DNA from: Mycolicibacterium septicum DSM 44393
Lineage (GTDB): Bacteria > Actinomycetota > Actinomycetes > Mycobacteriales > Mycobacteriaceae
Length of the DNA: 64,000 nucleotides
Assembly: GCF_000455325.1 (NCBI RefSeq)
Contig: NZ_HG322951.1
Coordinates: 680,351-744,350 of the forward strand
Direction: 5' to 3'
Below are positions 41,840-50,840 of this stretch, piece after piece. A model generated the notes under the pieces. That model did not search any database. It saw only the letters and a list, made by a program, of their open reading frames with translations, and was not told where the DNA came from. The position numbers and the translations under genes are program-made. Position 1 is the first letter of the stretch, and each line of letters starts with the position of its first letter.

Positions 41840-41863
41840 TGCGAGGGGGCGTTGACTGCCCCT

Positions 41864-42661
41864 ATGACGACAGACCCGGCCCTGGGCACGCTCACCCTGC
41901 AGCGGGATGGCCACGTCCTGCTGATCGGACTGAACCGTCCGGAGAAGCGCAACGCGTTCAACGTCGCGATGCTCACCGATCTCTCGCTCGCCTACGGGCT
42001 GCTGGAATCGGACGACGACCTGCGCGTGGGTGTGCTGTTCGCGCACGGTGAGCACTTCACCGCGGGCCTCGATCTCGTCGACGTGGCGCCGTATGTCGCC
42101 AGCGGTGAACTGCCCATGCCCGAGGGCGGACGCGACCCGTGGCGCCTCGACGGCGAGTGGACGAAACCGGTGGTCGCCGCGGCCCAGGGCCGATGCCTGA
42201 CCCTCGGCATCGAGCTGCTCCTGGCCGCCGACATCCGCGTCGCAGCCCAGGACACCCGGTTCGCGCAGATCGAGGTGCTCCGGGGCATCTATCCGTTCGG
42301 CGGCGCCACCCTGCGGCTACCGCGTCAGACCGGCTGGGGCAATGCCATGCGGTGGCTGCTCACCGGTGACGAGTTCGACGCGGCCGAGGCGCATCGCATC
42401 GGGCTGATCCAGGAGGTCGCGCCGGATGCCGATACGGCCGTCGCCCGAGCCCGGGAGATCGCGCACACCATCGCCGATCGCGCCGCGCCGCTCGGGGTCC
42501 GGGCCACCCTCGCCTCGGCACACACCGCGCACCGCGACGGGGACGCCGCGGCGATCGCCCGGCTGCGGCCCGTGGTTGCCGAACTGTTCGGCACCGCTGA
42601 CGCCGCCGAAGGTGTGCAGTCCTTCATCGAGCGACGCGCCGCGAACTTCCAGGGCCGCTGA
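41864..42661 (+). CDS. echA1: Enoyl-CoA hydratase/isomerase-family protein (EchA1)
   Basis: A 265-residue crotonase-fold protein. Oxyanion-hole elements are RPEKRNAFN and GEHFTAGLDL (first loop) and AAAQGRCLTLGIELLLAAD (second loop); FAQIEVLRGIYPFGG follows. The ATG at 41864 is preferred to a TTG at 41852 because the GAGGGGG ribosome-binding site would be too close to the latter. Position and size match Rv0222 (EchA1, 262 residues), followed as there by the aldehyde dehydrogenase Rv0223c. Crotonase members hydrate or isomerise enoyl-CoAs; the usual second catalytic Glu is not obvious, so the exact reaction is open. Confidence 0.87.
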   Translation: MTTDPALGTLTLQRDGHVLLIGLNRPEKRNAFNVAMLTDLSLAYGLLESDDDLRVGVLFAHGEHFTAGLDLVDVAPYVASGELPMPEGGRDPWRLDGEWTKPVVAAAQGRCLTLGIELLLAADIRVAAQDTRFAQIEVLRGIYPFGGATLRLPRQTGWGNAMRWLLTGDEFDAAEAHRIGLIQEVAPDADTAVARAREIAHTIADRAAPLGVRATLASAHTAHRDGDAAAIARLRPVVAELFGTADAAEGVQSFIERRAANFQGR

Positions 42662-42666
42662 GGTTT

Positions 42667-42888
42667 TCAGCCGGCGGACTCCAGCGCGACCAGCGCCGCG
42701 GCGACCGCGAAGAACTTGTTGGACCCGAGCTGGCGCACGGTCTTGATGTTGAACGCCGCGGCGAGATGCTCGGCGTCGGCGTCGGTGACCCCGGCCAGTG
42801 CCGCGGGCGAGGCGTCCAGGATCTCCTTGAGCGACTTGTCCTCGTAGGCCTTGTCGAGCGACTTCGTCAGATCCACGGAAACTGCCAT
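42667..42888 (-). CDS. Small helix-hairpin-helix-like protein
   Basis: A 73-residue protein, MAVSVDLTKSLDKAYEDKSL..., whose centre ILDASPAALAGVTDADAEHLAAAFNIKTVRQLG has the ALxGVxxxxAxxLxxxfgIxTVxxL pattern of DUF4332/HhH proteins. A perfect AAGGAGG ribosome-binding site precedes the ATG at 42888. It is convergent with echA1 (5 bases between the stops) and downstream of the aldehyde dehydrogenase and its hairpin. Function unknown; the HhH pattern may bind DNA or another protein. Confidence 0.72.
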   Translation of the reverse strand: MAVSVDLTKSLDKAYEDKSLKEILDASPAALAGVTDADAEHLAAAFNIKTVRQLGSNKFFAVAAALVALESAG

Positions 42889-42967
42889 GGTGCCTCCTTG
42901 TTGTCGGGGCGCCCACCGTAGTTGCACAACCTGAATCCCGGCTGTCCGCTTCCTGGCCGAGAAGACA

Positions 42968-43005
42968 CAAATGTCCCGGAAAACCGTGGTCTTCCGGGAC
43001 ATTTG
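42968..43005. terminator. Strong hairpin after the aldehyde dehydrogenase gene
   Basis: Arms CAAATGTCCCGGAA and TTCCGGGACATTTG pair over 14 of 14 bases with a 10-base loop. It begins 17 bases past the stop of the minus-strand aldehyde dehydrogenase (43022) and is a good factor-independent-like terminator without a T tract. It also separates that gene from the small gene at 42667-42888. Confidence 0.65.
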
Positions 43006-43021
43006 CGACTGTTCGCGAGTT

Positions 43022-44506
43022 TTACTCCGGGGTGTAGCCAAACGGCAGCAGCACGCTCTTGGCCTGGGTGTAGGCGTCGATGCCCTCCGGGCCGTTCTCG
43101 CGTCCGATGCCCGAGTTCTTGAAGCCGCCGAACGGGGCGCCGGGATCGAAGGCGTACATGTTCACCGCGTAGGTGCCGGTGCGGATCTTCGAGGCGATCT
43201 GGACGGCCTTGGGGAAGTCCGTCGTGTACACGCTGCCGGCCAGGCCGTACGGCGAATCGTTGGCGATGCGGACGGCATCTTCCTCGGTGTCGAACGGGAT
43301 CACCACGAGCACCGGCCCGAAGATCTCCTCCTGGGCGATGGTCATCGAGTTGTCGACGTCGGCGAACACGGTGGGCTGCACGAACCAGCCCGAATCCAGG
43401 CCCTCGGGGCGGCCACCGCCGGTGACGATGCGCGCACCCTCCTCGACGCCCTTCTTGATGTAGCCCTCGACCCGTTCGCGCTGCTTCTCGGAGATCAGCG
43501 GGCCGATCATCGAGGCCGGGTCGTCAGGCAGGCCGACCGGCATGGCCGCGACGGCGGCGGACAGCTTCTCGACGACCTCGTCGTAACGCGATCGCGGTGC
43601 CAGGATGCGGGTCTGGCCCACGCAGGCCTGGCCGCAGTTCATCAGGCCGGAGAACACCAGCATCGGCAGGGTCGAGTCCACGTCGGCGTCCTCGAGGATG
43701 ATCGCCGCGGACTTGCCGCCGAGCTCCAGCGTGCAGGGCTTGAGCTTCTCGGCGGCGATCTTGCCGATCTCCTTGCCGACGCCGCTGGAGCCGGTGAAGG
43801 TGAACTTGTCCAGCTCGGGGTTGGCGGTCAGGGCGCGACCGGTCTCCGGGCCGCCGGGCACCACCGAGAGCACGCCCTCGGGCAGTCCGGCCTCGGTGAG
43901 CACCTCGGCGAACAGGTTGGTGGTCAGCGGGGTCTCACCGGCCGGCTTGAGCACGACGGTGCAGCCGGCGAGCAGGGCCGGGCCCAGCTTGTTGCAGGCC
44001 AGGAAGAAGGGCACGTTCCAGGCGATGACGGCGCCGACGACGCCGATCGGCTCCTTGATGACCAGGGTCTGGCCATAGATGCCGTCGCGGATGTCTTTCC
44101 AGTCGTACTTGTCGGCCGCGCCGGCGTAGAACTGCAGGCTCGACACGCCCGCGCCGAACTGCATCATGTCGACGATGGTCGGCGGCTGGCCGGTCTCCAG
44201 CTTCAGCAGGTGCTTGAACTCGTCGGCCCGCTCGTTGATGAGCTCGACGGCCTTGGCCAGCACGGCCTGGCGCTCCTCGGGCGACTTGTGGGGCCAGGGG
44301 CCCTCGTCGAAGGCCTTGCGGGCCGCGGCGCACGCGGCGTTGACGTCGGCCTCGGCGGCCAGCGGAACCTGGCCGACCTTCTCGCCGGTCGCGGGGGAGA
44401 TGACTTCGATGACCTCGGAGGTCGAAGGCTCCACCCAGTGGCCGCCGATGAACAGTTTGTCGAATTCCGTCCTTATTGCGGCTGCGCTTTGTGTCATGGG
44501 CGTCAC
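43022..44506 (-). CDS. NAD(P)-dependent aldehyde dehydrogenase (Rv0223c-like)
   Basis: A 494-residue aldehyde dehydrogenase: VIAWNVPFF and KPAGETP at the cofactor site, FTGSSGVGKEIG, LELGGKSA with the general base, NCGQACVGQTR with the catalytic Cys, EEIFGPVL and the C-terminal FGGFKNSGIGREN. Size and place match Rv0223c (487 residues). It is a paralogue of the enzyme at 27432-28892. It is transcribed alone, and a near-KstR palindrome (44531-44544) lies in front of it. The substrate is unknown; a lipid- or sterol-derived aldehyde would fit the palindrome if that proves real. Confidence 0.92.
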   Translation of the reverse strand: MTPMTQSAAAIRTEFDKLFIGGHWVEPSTSEVIEVISPATGEKVGQVPLAAEADVNAACAAARKAFDEGPWPHKSPEERQAVLAKAVELINERADEFKHLLKLETGQPPTIVDMMQFGAGVSSLQFYAGAADKYDWKDIRDGIYGQTLVIKEPIGVVGAVIAWNVPFFLACNKLGPALLAGCTVVLKPAGETPLTTNLFAEVLTEAGLPEGVLSVVPGGPETGRALTANPELDKFTFTGSSGVGKEIGKIAAEKLKPCTLELGGKSAAIILEDADVDSTLPMLVFSGLMNCGQACVGQTRILAPRSRYDEVVEKLSAAVAAMPVGLPDDPASMIGPLISEKQRERVEGYIKKGVEEGARIVTGGGRPEGLDSGWFVQPTVFADVDNSMTIAQEEIFGPVLVVIPFDTEEDAVRIANDSPYGLAGSVYTTDFPKAVQIASKIRTGTYAVNMYAFDPGAPFGGFKNSGIGRENGPEGIDAYTQAKSVLLPFGYTPE

Positions 44507-44530
44507 ATTACCCAGATTTCCCAGAAAAAC

Positions 44531-44544
44531 GAGAACCTGTTCCA
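44531..44544. promoter_or_regulatory. Near-KstR palindrome before the aldehyde dehydrogenase
   Basis: GAGAACCTGTTCCA fits TnnAACnnGTTnnA except for the first base. It lies 25-38 bases upstream of the start at 44506. The core GAAC-CT-GTTC is a perfect palindrome. Confidence 0.4.
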
Positions 44545-44552
44545 GTGGATGG

Positions 44553-45326
44553 TCAGGACGGCCGCAGGACCAGCACCAAATTGCTCACCAGGAACTCGCG
44601 CAACCCTGGTACCGCGGTCATCCACCAGGCCCATCGTGGGTGGTAGCGCGGAAAAGCGGCGATCAGCGCGCCGGTGCCGGTGGCCCATTCCAGACCATCG
44701 GCCGCCGACACCGCGAACAACGACGAGCCGTAGTCGTTCTTGGGGCGATGACCGTGTTTGCGGGTGTAGCGCTCGGCTGCCCGGGCCCCGCCCAGATAGT
44801 GCGTCAGTCCCATCTCGTGGCCGCCGAACGGGCCGAGCCAGACCGTGTAGGACAACACCGCCAGTCCGCCGGGCTTCGTCACCCGCAACATCTCGTTGCC
44901 CAGCCGCCACGGGTGCGGCACATGCTCGGCGACATTGGAGGACAGGCAGATGTCGACACTGTCGTCCGCGAACGGAAGCGCCATCCCGGAGGCCCGCACG
45001 AACGTGCCCTCTGCCGCGTCGGCGGCAGGGCCGGCGTGCATCTCACGCGGGTCCGGCTCAACCCCTATGTAGTGCATCCCGGCCTGATCGAACGCCGACG
45101 CGAAATAGCCGGGCCCGCCGCCGACGTCGAGGACGGTGCGTCCGGCAGGGGATTCGCCGGTGGCGGCCGTCCACAGATCGGTGGTCAAGGCGACGGTATC
45201 GGCGGCCAGCGCCCCGTAGAACCGGGCTGGTTCGCTCTGCTCGAACCGGAACTGCGCCAGTAGGCGCACCGACCGGCTCAGGGTCGCCCGGCGGGCGAAG
45301 CGCGCGGAGATGTCGCTGGGCTGCAC
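44553..45326 (-). CDS. SAM-dependent class I methyltransferase (Rv0224c-like)
   Basis: A 257-residue methyltransferase. Motif I is VLDVGGGPGYFASAF (SAM binding), the acidic end of strand 2 is IGVEPDP, and SSNVAEHVPHPWRLGNEMLRVTKPGG holds motifs II-III. The C-terminal WWMTAVPGLREFLVSNLVLVL is hydrophobic and may contact the membrane. A GTG start is used. It matches Rv0224c (254 residues), an essential gene in M. tuberculosis, and is divergent from the GT4 gene (33 bases apart). Probable role in envelope lipid or glycan modification; acceptor unknown. Confidence 0.9.
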   Translation of the reverse strand: MQPSDISARFARRATLSRSVRLLAQFRFEQSEPARFYGALAADTVALTTDLWTAATGESPAGRTVLDVGGGPGYFASAFDQAGMHYIGVEPDPREMHAGPAADAAEGTFVRASGMALPFADDSVDICLSSNVAEHVPHPWRLGNEMLRVTKPGGLAVLSYTVWLGPFGGHEMGLTHYLGGARAAERYTRKHGHRPKNDYGSSLFAVSAADGLEWATGTGALIAAFPRYHPRWAWWMTAVPGLREFLVSNLVLVLRPS

Positions 45327-45359
45327 CCGCCCAACCTACTGACCGGTACCCTCAACACG

Positions 45360-46529
45360 ATGTCTGCCCGTCCTGATCCACGCCTGCGGAGCATCCTGCT
45401 CTTGTGCTGGCGCGATACCGGGCACCCCCAGGGCGGCGGCAGCGAGGCCTATCTGCAGCGGATCGGCGCGTGTCTGGCCGAGGACGGCGTCAACGTCACG
45501 TTGCGCACCGCGCGTTACCCGGGGGCGGCCCGCCGCGAAGTGGTCGACGGCGTGCAGATCAACCGGGCCGGTGGTCCCTACAGCGTGTACATCTGGGCCG
45601 GGCTGGCCATGGTGGCCTCCCGCGTCGGCCTCGGGCCGTTGCGCGGGGTCCGGCCCGACGTGGTCGTCGACACCCAGAATGGCCTGCCGTTCCTGGCGCG
45701 GCTGGCGTTCGGCCGCCGGGTCGCGGTGCTCGTGCATCACTGTCACCGGGAACTGTGGCCGGTGGCCGGCCCGATGAAGGGCCGGATCGGCTGGTTCGTC
45801 GAGTCGAAACTCTCGCCGCGACTGCACCGCCGCAACCAATACGTCACCGTGTCACTGCCCTCGGCCCGGGATCTCAACGAGCTCGGGGTGGACTCCGGCC
45901 GGATTGCCGTGGTGCGCAACGGACTTGACGAGGCTCCCGGCCCGACGCTGGAGCTGCCTCGGTCGACCAGCCCCCGGCTCGTCGTGCTGTCGCGGCTGGT
46001 GCCGCACAAGCAGATCGAAGACGCCCTTGAGGCGGTCGCGGCGCTGCGTGCCGAGGTACCCGGACTGCACCTGGACATCCTGGGCGGCGGCTGGTGGCAG
46101 CGGCGTCTGGTCGAGCACGCCGAACTTCTGGGTATCTCCGATTCGGTGACGTTCCACGGTCATGTCGACGAAGAGACCAAACACCGTGTGCTGCAGCAGA
46201 GCTGGGTGCATGTGCTGCCGTCGCGCAAAGAAGGCTGGGGACTTGCCGTCACCGAGGCCGCCCAGCACGGGGTGCCCACCATCGGGTATCGCGCGTCCGG
46301 CGGGCTGACCGACTCGATCGTCGACGGGGTCACCGGACTGCTGGTCGAGGATCGCGACGCCCTGGTGACGGGGATCCGCCAGCTGTTGAGTGACCCGGTG
46401 ATGCGCGTGCAGCTGGGCAGCAAGGCTCAGACCCGCAGCGACGAATTCTCCTGGCGGCTCAGCGCGGACGCGATGCACGCCGTGCTCGGATCCGTGCACG
46501 AGGGCAATTTCGTCAGCGGCCTGGTGTAG
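45360..46529 (+). CDS. GT4-family glycosyltransferase (Rv0225-like)
   Basis: A 389-residue retaining glycosyltransferase of GT-B fold. The N-terminal GGGSEAYLQRIGACLAEDG is the acceptor-side start; VLSRLVPHKQIEDALEAVAAL and the EX7E-type motif in PSRKEGWGLAVTEAAQHG mark the nucleotide-sugar domain. It is cytosolic. Place and length match Rv0225 (384 residues). It is next to the methyltransferase, the GT-C-like protein and the DUF3068 protein, all part of a conserved envelope locus, so a polyprenol- or lipid-linked glycan acceptor is likely. Confidence 0.92.
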   Translation: MSARPDPRLRSILLLCWRDTGHPQGGGSEAYLQRIGACLAEDGVNVTLRTARYPGAARREVVDGVQINRAGGPYSVYIWAGLAMVASRVGLGPLRGVRPDVVVDTQNGLPFLARLAFGRRVAVLVHHCHRELWPVAGPMKGRIGWFVESKLSPRLHRRNQYVTVSLPSARDLNELGVDSGRIAVVRNGLDEAPGPTLELPRSTSPRLVVLSRLVPHKQIEDALEAVAALRAEVPGLHLDILGGGWWQRRLVEHAELLGISDSVTFHGHVDEETKHRVLQQSWVHVLPSRKEGWGLAVTEAAQHGVPTIGYRASGGLTDSIVDGVTGLLVEDRDALVTGIRQLLSDPVMRVQLGSKAQTRSDEFSWRLSADAMHAVLGSVHEGNFVSGLV

Positions 46530-46598
46530 CCACTTCTTCCGAAGCCCGCGGAGGTTGACTTTGACACCACGCACACCGCTACCCGCACAAATTCAGCG

Positions 46599-48242
46599 TC
46601 AGCTCGAAGTCAACGCGGAGTTCTGCACGCGCGGACGGCGCCAGAAACTGACCGCCATCCCGGCAGCCCCGCCGGCCAGAGCCAGCAGCCACACCAGGTG
46701 GGCAGCGATCAACAAGTTTCGGTGCGGTGAGGCCGGGTGGTCGCCGCCGATCCGGTACACGGCGATATCGCCATCCCGGTATGCCAGCGGAAGATCCAGT
46801 TTCGCCGGCACACCGTTGGTTTCGACCACCAACCAGCCGACACCGGCGTCGGCCACCGTCTGCCGGTCTGCGCCTGAGCGCAGCAGGTCCTGCACCGCCT
46901 GGGCCCGCGTTCCCTCGCCGGGCACCACTTCGGCACCGATCACCAGATCTCCGGTGGACAGCACCTCGGCGCGCAGCCACCGGGGCAGCGGATCGAGCAC
47001 CGGTGCGGCACCGGCCCAGTAGAACGACCGCATGCTGTCCGGTGGCAGCACCGCCACCGGTCGGGGATCGGCGTTGATCGCTGCCGCGGCGACGGTCCAC
47101 CCGGGCGGATACTGCACGGCCCGCATCTGATTGCCCACACCCCACACCAGATCGGGCAAGACCGCGACGAGTGCCGCGCAGCCCACCGCGGCCGCCGCGG
47201 CCGGCGGCACCCGCAGCCGGCTCAAGGTGACCGGCGCCGCGGCGGCGGCCAGCACGTAGCCCGGCATGGCCAGCGCCACCCATTTCTGTCCGTCCCGCAC
47301 CACGCCGAGGCCGGGCACTGCCCGGATCGTCGCGTCCACGAACGCGAGCCCTGGCCCGGTGGCCATGGCTGCCGGGATCAACACCGCCGCCGCGGCGAGG
47401 ATCAGCAGCGGTACCGCCGCACGGTTGCGCGTCACCACCGGCAGACCGAGTGCGACGATGCCGAGCAGTACAGCGGTGGCAACCAGTGCGAAAAGCGTTG
47501 TGCGCGAACTGGGCACGGCGTCACCGTTCCAGATACCGCCGAGGCCGGCCAGGCTGCCGAGGGTGGACAGTCCGGGCTCGGCGCGGGCCGCGAAGGCGTG
47601 AACTCCCGCCGCCGACACCGGGGATGACACTGTTCCGCCGACAGCCGCGGCCACCAGCCACGGCGCCGCGGCCAAAACTGCGGCCCCCAACCCGAGCCCG
47701 GCGACCTGCAGGCGTCGCCGGCCGTCGCCGGGGGCCGCAACGCACACGAGCGTCACCGTCGCGGCCAGCATCAGACCGGTCGGGGTCAGCCCGGCCAGCG
47801 CGATCCAGAAGATCAGGCCCCACCCGGCCGCGGCCGAGGCTTCGGCCCGCAGGCGCAGCACGCACACCGCCACCCAGGGCAGGCAGCCGTAGCCGACCAG
47901 CAGGCTCCAGTGCCCCTGCAGCAACCGCTCGGCCACGTACGGATTCCAGACGGCCAGCGTCGCCGCGATGAACTGGCCGGGCAAGCCGGGTCCCAGCACG
48001 GTGGAGGCGAGCCGCGCGGCTCCCCAACCGGCCAGCCACAGACCCGCGACCAACATGATCTTGACGACCACCCCGCCGTCGAGCACGGCGGAGGTCAGAG
48101 CGACGAAAAAGTCCTGCGGCAGCGCCCTCGGGGCGGCCTCGGTCAACCCCAGCGCCGCGTCGGTCAAATACGAGCGCGGGGTGGAGACCGCGTCGCGCAA
48201 AAGCAGATAACCGGGCCCCAACAGGGGCCCGGTTATCGACAA
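46599..48242 (-). CDS. Polytopic GT-C-like membrane protein (Rv0226c-like)
   Basis: A 547-residue protein (563 if the start is at 48290) with about 11 membrane segments, for example MLVAGLWLAGWGAA, GLIFWIALAGLTPTGLMLAA and VPLLILAAAAVLIPAAMA, an extracytoplasmic part and a last C-terminal helix. The architecture and position match Rv0226c (576 residues), which is viewed as a polyprenol-dependent glycosyltransferase-like protein. The first ATG-like codon in frame is a TTG (48242) inside the first hydrophobic segment; a CTG overlapping the upstream stop (CTGA, 48290-48287) would restore that segment. It is coupled to the DUF3068 gene. Confidence 0.85.
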   Translation of the reverse strand: MSITGPLLGPGYLLLRDAVSTPRSYLTDAALGLTEAAPRALPQDFFVALTSAVLDGGVVVKIMLVAGLWLAGWGAARLASTVLGPGLPGQFIAATLAVWNPYVAERLLQGHWSLLVGYGCLPWVAVCVLRLRAEASAAAGWGLIFWIALAGLTPTGLMLAATVTLVCVAAPGDGRRRLQVAGLGLGAAVLAAAPWLVAAAVGGTVSSPVSAAGVHAFAARAEPGLSTLGSLAGLGGIWNGDAVPSSRTTLFALVATAVLLGIVALGLPVVTRNRAAVPLLILAAAAVLIPAAMATGPGLAFVDATIRAVPGLGVVRDGQKWVALAMPGYVLAAAAAPVTLSRLRVPPAAAAAVGCAALVAVLPDLVWGVGNQMRAVQYPPGWTVAAAAINADPRPVAVLPPDSMRSFYWAGAAPVLDPLPRWLRAEVLSTGDLVIGAEVVPGEGTRAQAVQDLLRSGADRQTVADAGVGWLVVETNGVPAKLDLPLAYRDGDIAVYRIGGDHPASPHRNLLIAAHLVWLLALAGGAAGMAVSFWRRPRVQNSALTSS

Positions 48243-48286
48243 CGACAGTGCCAGCGCATAGGCCGGCAGCAGAGCAGAGCGCAGGC

Positions 48287-49483
48287 TCAGACCGGCCGGT
48301 CCGGTGGTAGGTCGGACGGTCGTTGAGCGGGTAGTTTCTCCGTCTTCGCCTCGGCGCCGGGAACCTGGAAGCCCTGGGTGTCGAAGAAGCCGTGATCAGC
48401 GGTGTCGAGTCCCGGATCGATCAGAGTGGACTCGGCACGCACCGCGAACGACCCCACCACGGCGCCACCGATGAGTGCCAGCAGGCCCAGCGCGGTGAAC
48501 GTGATCGGCAGGACGCGGGTCCACAGTGACACCCGGTCGCGCTCATCCTGAGCGGCCGCGACCTGGGACTCCACGGTGTCCTCGTTGTAGGTGACCTTGT
48601 AGTCGACGTAGGTCACCTCGGGCTTGAGCGCGTCACGCGCGTAGTACTGGTAGCCGTGGTCCTGCGCCTTGACGATGGTGCCGGACACCGGGTCGACCCA
48701 GAAGGTGCGCTGCGCGGCGTAGAAGCGGTCCATCGTGATCCGCTCGTCGGGTTCGCCGGGCACGCCCCACATCTCGGGGCTCGCGGTGACCGTACTGTCG
48801 GCGTCGTCCTCGTAGAGCGAGGAGTACTTGACCGGCTCGGCGAGCTTGCCGTCGGAGTCGTAGCCCACGTTCTGGATGAACCGGTAGGCGGTCAACCCGT
48901 TGACGTCTTCTTCACCGTCGTAGTTCGCGTCGAACGGCTTCTGCGCGATCGGGTCGAAGAACGGGTACGTCTTCTTCTCGGTGTCGAACGGGAACCGGTA
49001 GGTCAGGCCCTCGTGCGGCAGCGCCACGTTCGTCGGCGGCTTCTCGTCCTCGATGGCCCGCGGCTTCTGCAGCGCGCCGCCCGGGTTGTTGTCGCTGGAC
49101 ACGGCCAGCGCGGTGCTGCGGTTCATCGTGACGGTGTCCACCAACGCCAACAGCAGGCCGGAGTCCTTCTGCTGGTCCGTGCGCCGCAGTGTGCTGCCCA
49201 CCTGCAGCGTCACAACCTCGGCGTTCGACGGTGATTCCACACTGACCTGTTGCTGGAGGGCGACCGGCACGTTGCGGTCCACCGAGAACTTCGGTGCCAC
49301 CAGCGATTCCGGATCGAAAGCGGTCGCGGTTCCCTCGCTGACCAGGCTGGCATCCAGATTGAGCGGGATCTTGGCGATCTTGCCCTTGGTGTAGGTGGTC
49401 AGCAACAGTGCGGCAATGAGCAGGGCTGCACCCAGCCCCATCAGTCCACATGCCGCGATACGCAGCGCCACTGCGCGGTTCAA
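48287..49483 (-). CDS. DUF3068 membrane protein for lipomannan/LAM maturation (MSMEG_0317/Rv0227c-like)
   Basis: A 398-residue protein with one N-terminal transmembrane helix (GLMGLGAALLIAALLLTTY), a large extracytoplasmic beta-rich domain (about 40-345) and a second helix near 350-370 (VLPITFTALGLLALIGGAVVGSF). The TTG at 49483 is chosen because AAGGAGG lies 8 bases before it. It matches Rv0227c; the M. smegmatis and corynebacterial equivalents (MSMEG_0317, NCgl2760) are reported to be needed for lipomannan maturation and lipoarabinomannan synthesis. It is divergent from the acyltransferase gene, as in those genomes. Confidence 0.88.
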   Translation of the reverse strand: MNRAVALRIAACGLMGLGAALLIAALLLTTYTKGKIAKIPLNLDASLVSEGTATAFDPESLVAPKFSVDRNVPVALQQQVSVESPSNAEVVTLQVGSTLRRTDQQKDSGLLLALVDTVTMNRSTALAVSSDNNPGGALQKPRAIEDEKPPTNVALPHEGLTYRFPFDTEKKTYPFFDPIAQKPFDANYDGEEDVNGLTAYRFIQNVGYDSDGKLAEPVKYSSLYEDDADSTVTASPEMWGVPGEPDERITMDRFYAAQRTFWVDPVSGTIVKAQDHGYQYYARDALKPEVTYVDYKVTYNEDTVESQVAAAQDERDRVSLWTRVLPITFTALGLLALIGGAVVGSFAVRAESTLIDPGLDTADHGFFDTQGFQVPGAEAKTEKLPAQRPSDLPPDRPV

Positions 49484-49601
49484 ACCGGGCCTCCTTCGGT
49501 GTGGGCCAACTCGTCGTGAGGCAAACCCGTTCGACCCTAACAGCACTATTTAAGGCCATCACTTACTCCGGTGGCACGCCGCGGGTGCATTAACCCGCAG
49601 T

Positions 49602-50840
49602 TTGGCGGGGTTGCCACGGCGCGGCACACTGGTCGCCGTGGCCACCCGAGCATCGGACCCGGAAACCGGTCCAGATGTAGAGGTCGGAGGAACCCGCAGT
49701 TTCCTGCCGGCTGTCGAAGGCATGCGCGCGTGCGCGGCCATGGGTGTGGTTCTCACCCACGTCGCCTTCCAGACCGGACACACCACCGGGGTGAGCGGCC
49801 GGTTCTTCGGCCGGTTCGACCTCGCGGTCGCCGTGTTCTTCGCGCTCTCGGGGTTCCTGCTGTGGCGCGGCCATGCGGCAGCGGCGCGAGGGTTGCGCCC
49901 TCGCCCGCGCACCGGCCACTACCTGCGGTCCCGCATCGTGCGCATCATGCCCGGCTATGTGGTTGCCGTCGTGGTGATCATCCTGCTGCTTCCGGAGGCC
50001 AAGGCCGATCTGACGGTGTGGCTGGCGAACCTGACCCTGACCCAGATCTATGTGCCGTTGACGCTGACCGCGGGACTGACCCAGATGTGGAGCCTGTCGG
50101 TCGAGGTCAGTTTCTATCTGGCGTTGCCGATACTGGCGCTGCTGGCACGGCGGTTGCCGGTGCGGGCCCGCGTCGGCGTGATCATCGCGTTGGCGGCGCT
50201 GAGCCTGCTGTGGGTGCGCATCCCGTTCTCCGGCACCACCGGGCTCAACCCGTGGAACTGGCCGCCGGCGTTCTTCTCCTGGTTCGCCGCGGGGATGGTG
50301 CTCGCTGAACTCACGGTGAGTCCATTCGGTTGGGTGCACCGGTTGGCCCGGCGCCGGATTCTGATGGGCGTCATCGCCGCGGTGGCATTCGGGATCGCGG
50401 CCTCGCCGCTGGCCGGCCTGGAAGGGCTGCGCCCGGGCTCGGTCGGCCAGGTGACGCTGAAGACCGCGATGGGCGCGATCGTCGCGGGGGCGCTGCTGGC
50501 GCCGCTGGTCCTCGATCACCCCGGCACCAGGCACCCGATTCTGGGCAACCGGGTGATGGTGACGTTGGGCCGCTGGTCCTACGGGCTGTTCGTCTGGCAT
50601 CTGGCGGCATTGGCCATGGTGTTCCCGATGATCGGGGAGTTCCTGTTCAACGGGCAGATGCTGGTGGTGCTGGTGCTGACCCTGGTGTTCGGCTTCGCCC
50701 TCGCCGCGGTGAGCTACGCGCTGGTGGAATCACCGTGCCGGGAAGCGTTGCGGCGCTGGGAGTACCGGAACGAGAGCCCCGTGCCGCCGCTGGACAGCTC
50801 GATCACCGACGAGCCGGAGCCTGCCCCAGCCGCGCGATGA
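49602..50840 (+). CDS. Acyltransferase 3-family membrane protein (TmaT/Rv0228-like)
   Basis: A 412-residue integral membrane O-acyltransferase with about ten hydrophobic segments. Family features are SFLPAVEGMRACAAMGVVLTHV (conserved Arg and His), FFALSGFLLWRG, RSRIVRIMPGYVV and LTQMWSLSVEVSFYLALP. A GTG at 49638 is an alternative start. The corynebacterial homologue TmaT acetylates trehalose monomycolate before MmpL export, and Rv0228 is its M. tuberculosis equivalent, so mycolate precursor acetylation is likely. The 3' end overlaps the convergent acyl-CoA ligase by 38 bases. Confidence 0.88.
   Translation: MAGLPRRGTLVAVATRASDPETGPDVEVGGTRSFLPAVEGMRACAAMGVVLTHVAFQTGHTTGVSGRFFGRFDLAVAVFFALSGFLLWRGHAAAARGLRPRPRTGHYLRSRIVRIMPGYVVAVVVIILLLPEAKADLTVWLANLTLTQIYVPLTLTAGLTQMWSLSVEVSFYLALPILALLARRLPVRARVGVIIALAALSLLWVRIPFSGTTGLNPWNWPPAFFSWFAAGMVLAELTVSPFGWVHRLARRRILMGVIAAVAFGIAASPLAGLEGLRPGSVGQVTLKTAMGAIVAGALLAPLVLDHPGTRHPILGNRVMVTLGRWSYGLFVWHLAALAMVFPMIGEFLFNGQMLVVLVLTLVFGFALAAVSYALVESPCREALRRWEYRNESPVPPLDSSITDEPEPAPAAR

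Noticed and set aside
42971..45376. 801-codon open frame on the plus strand
   Set aside because: Antisense to the aldehyde dehydrogenase and methyltransferase genes, both with full catalytic motifs.
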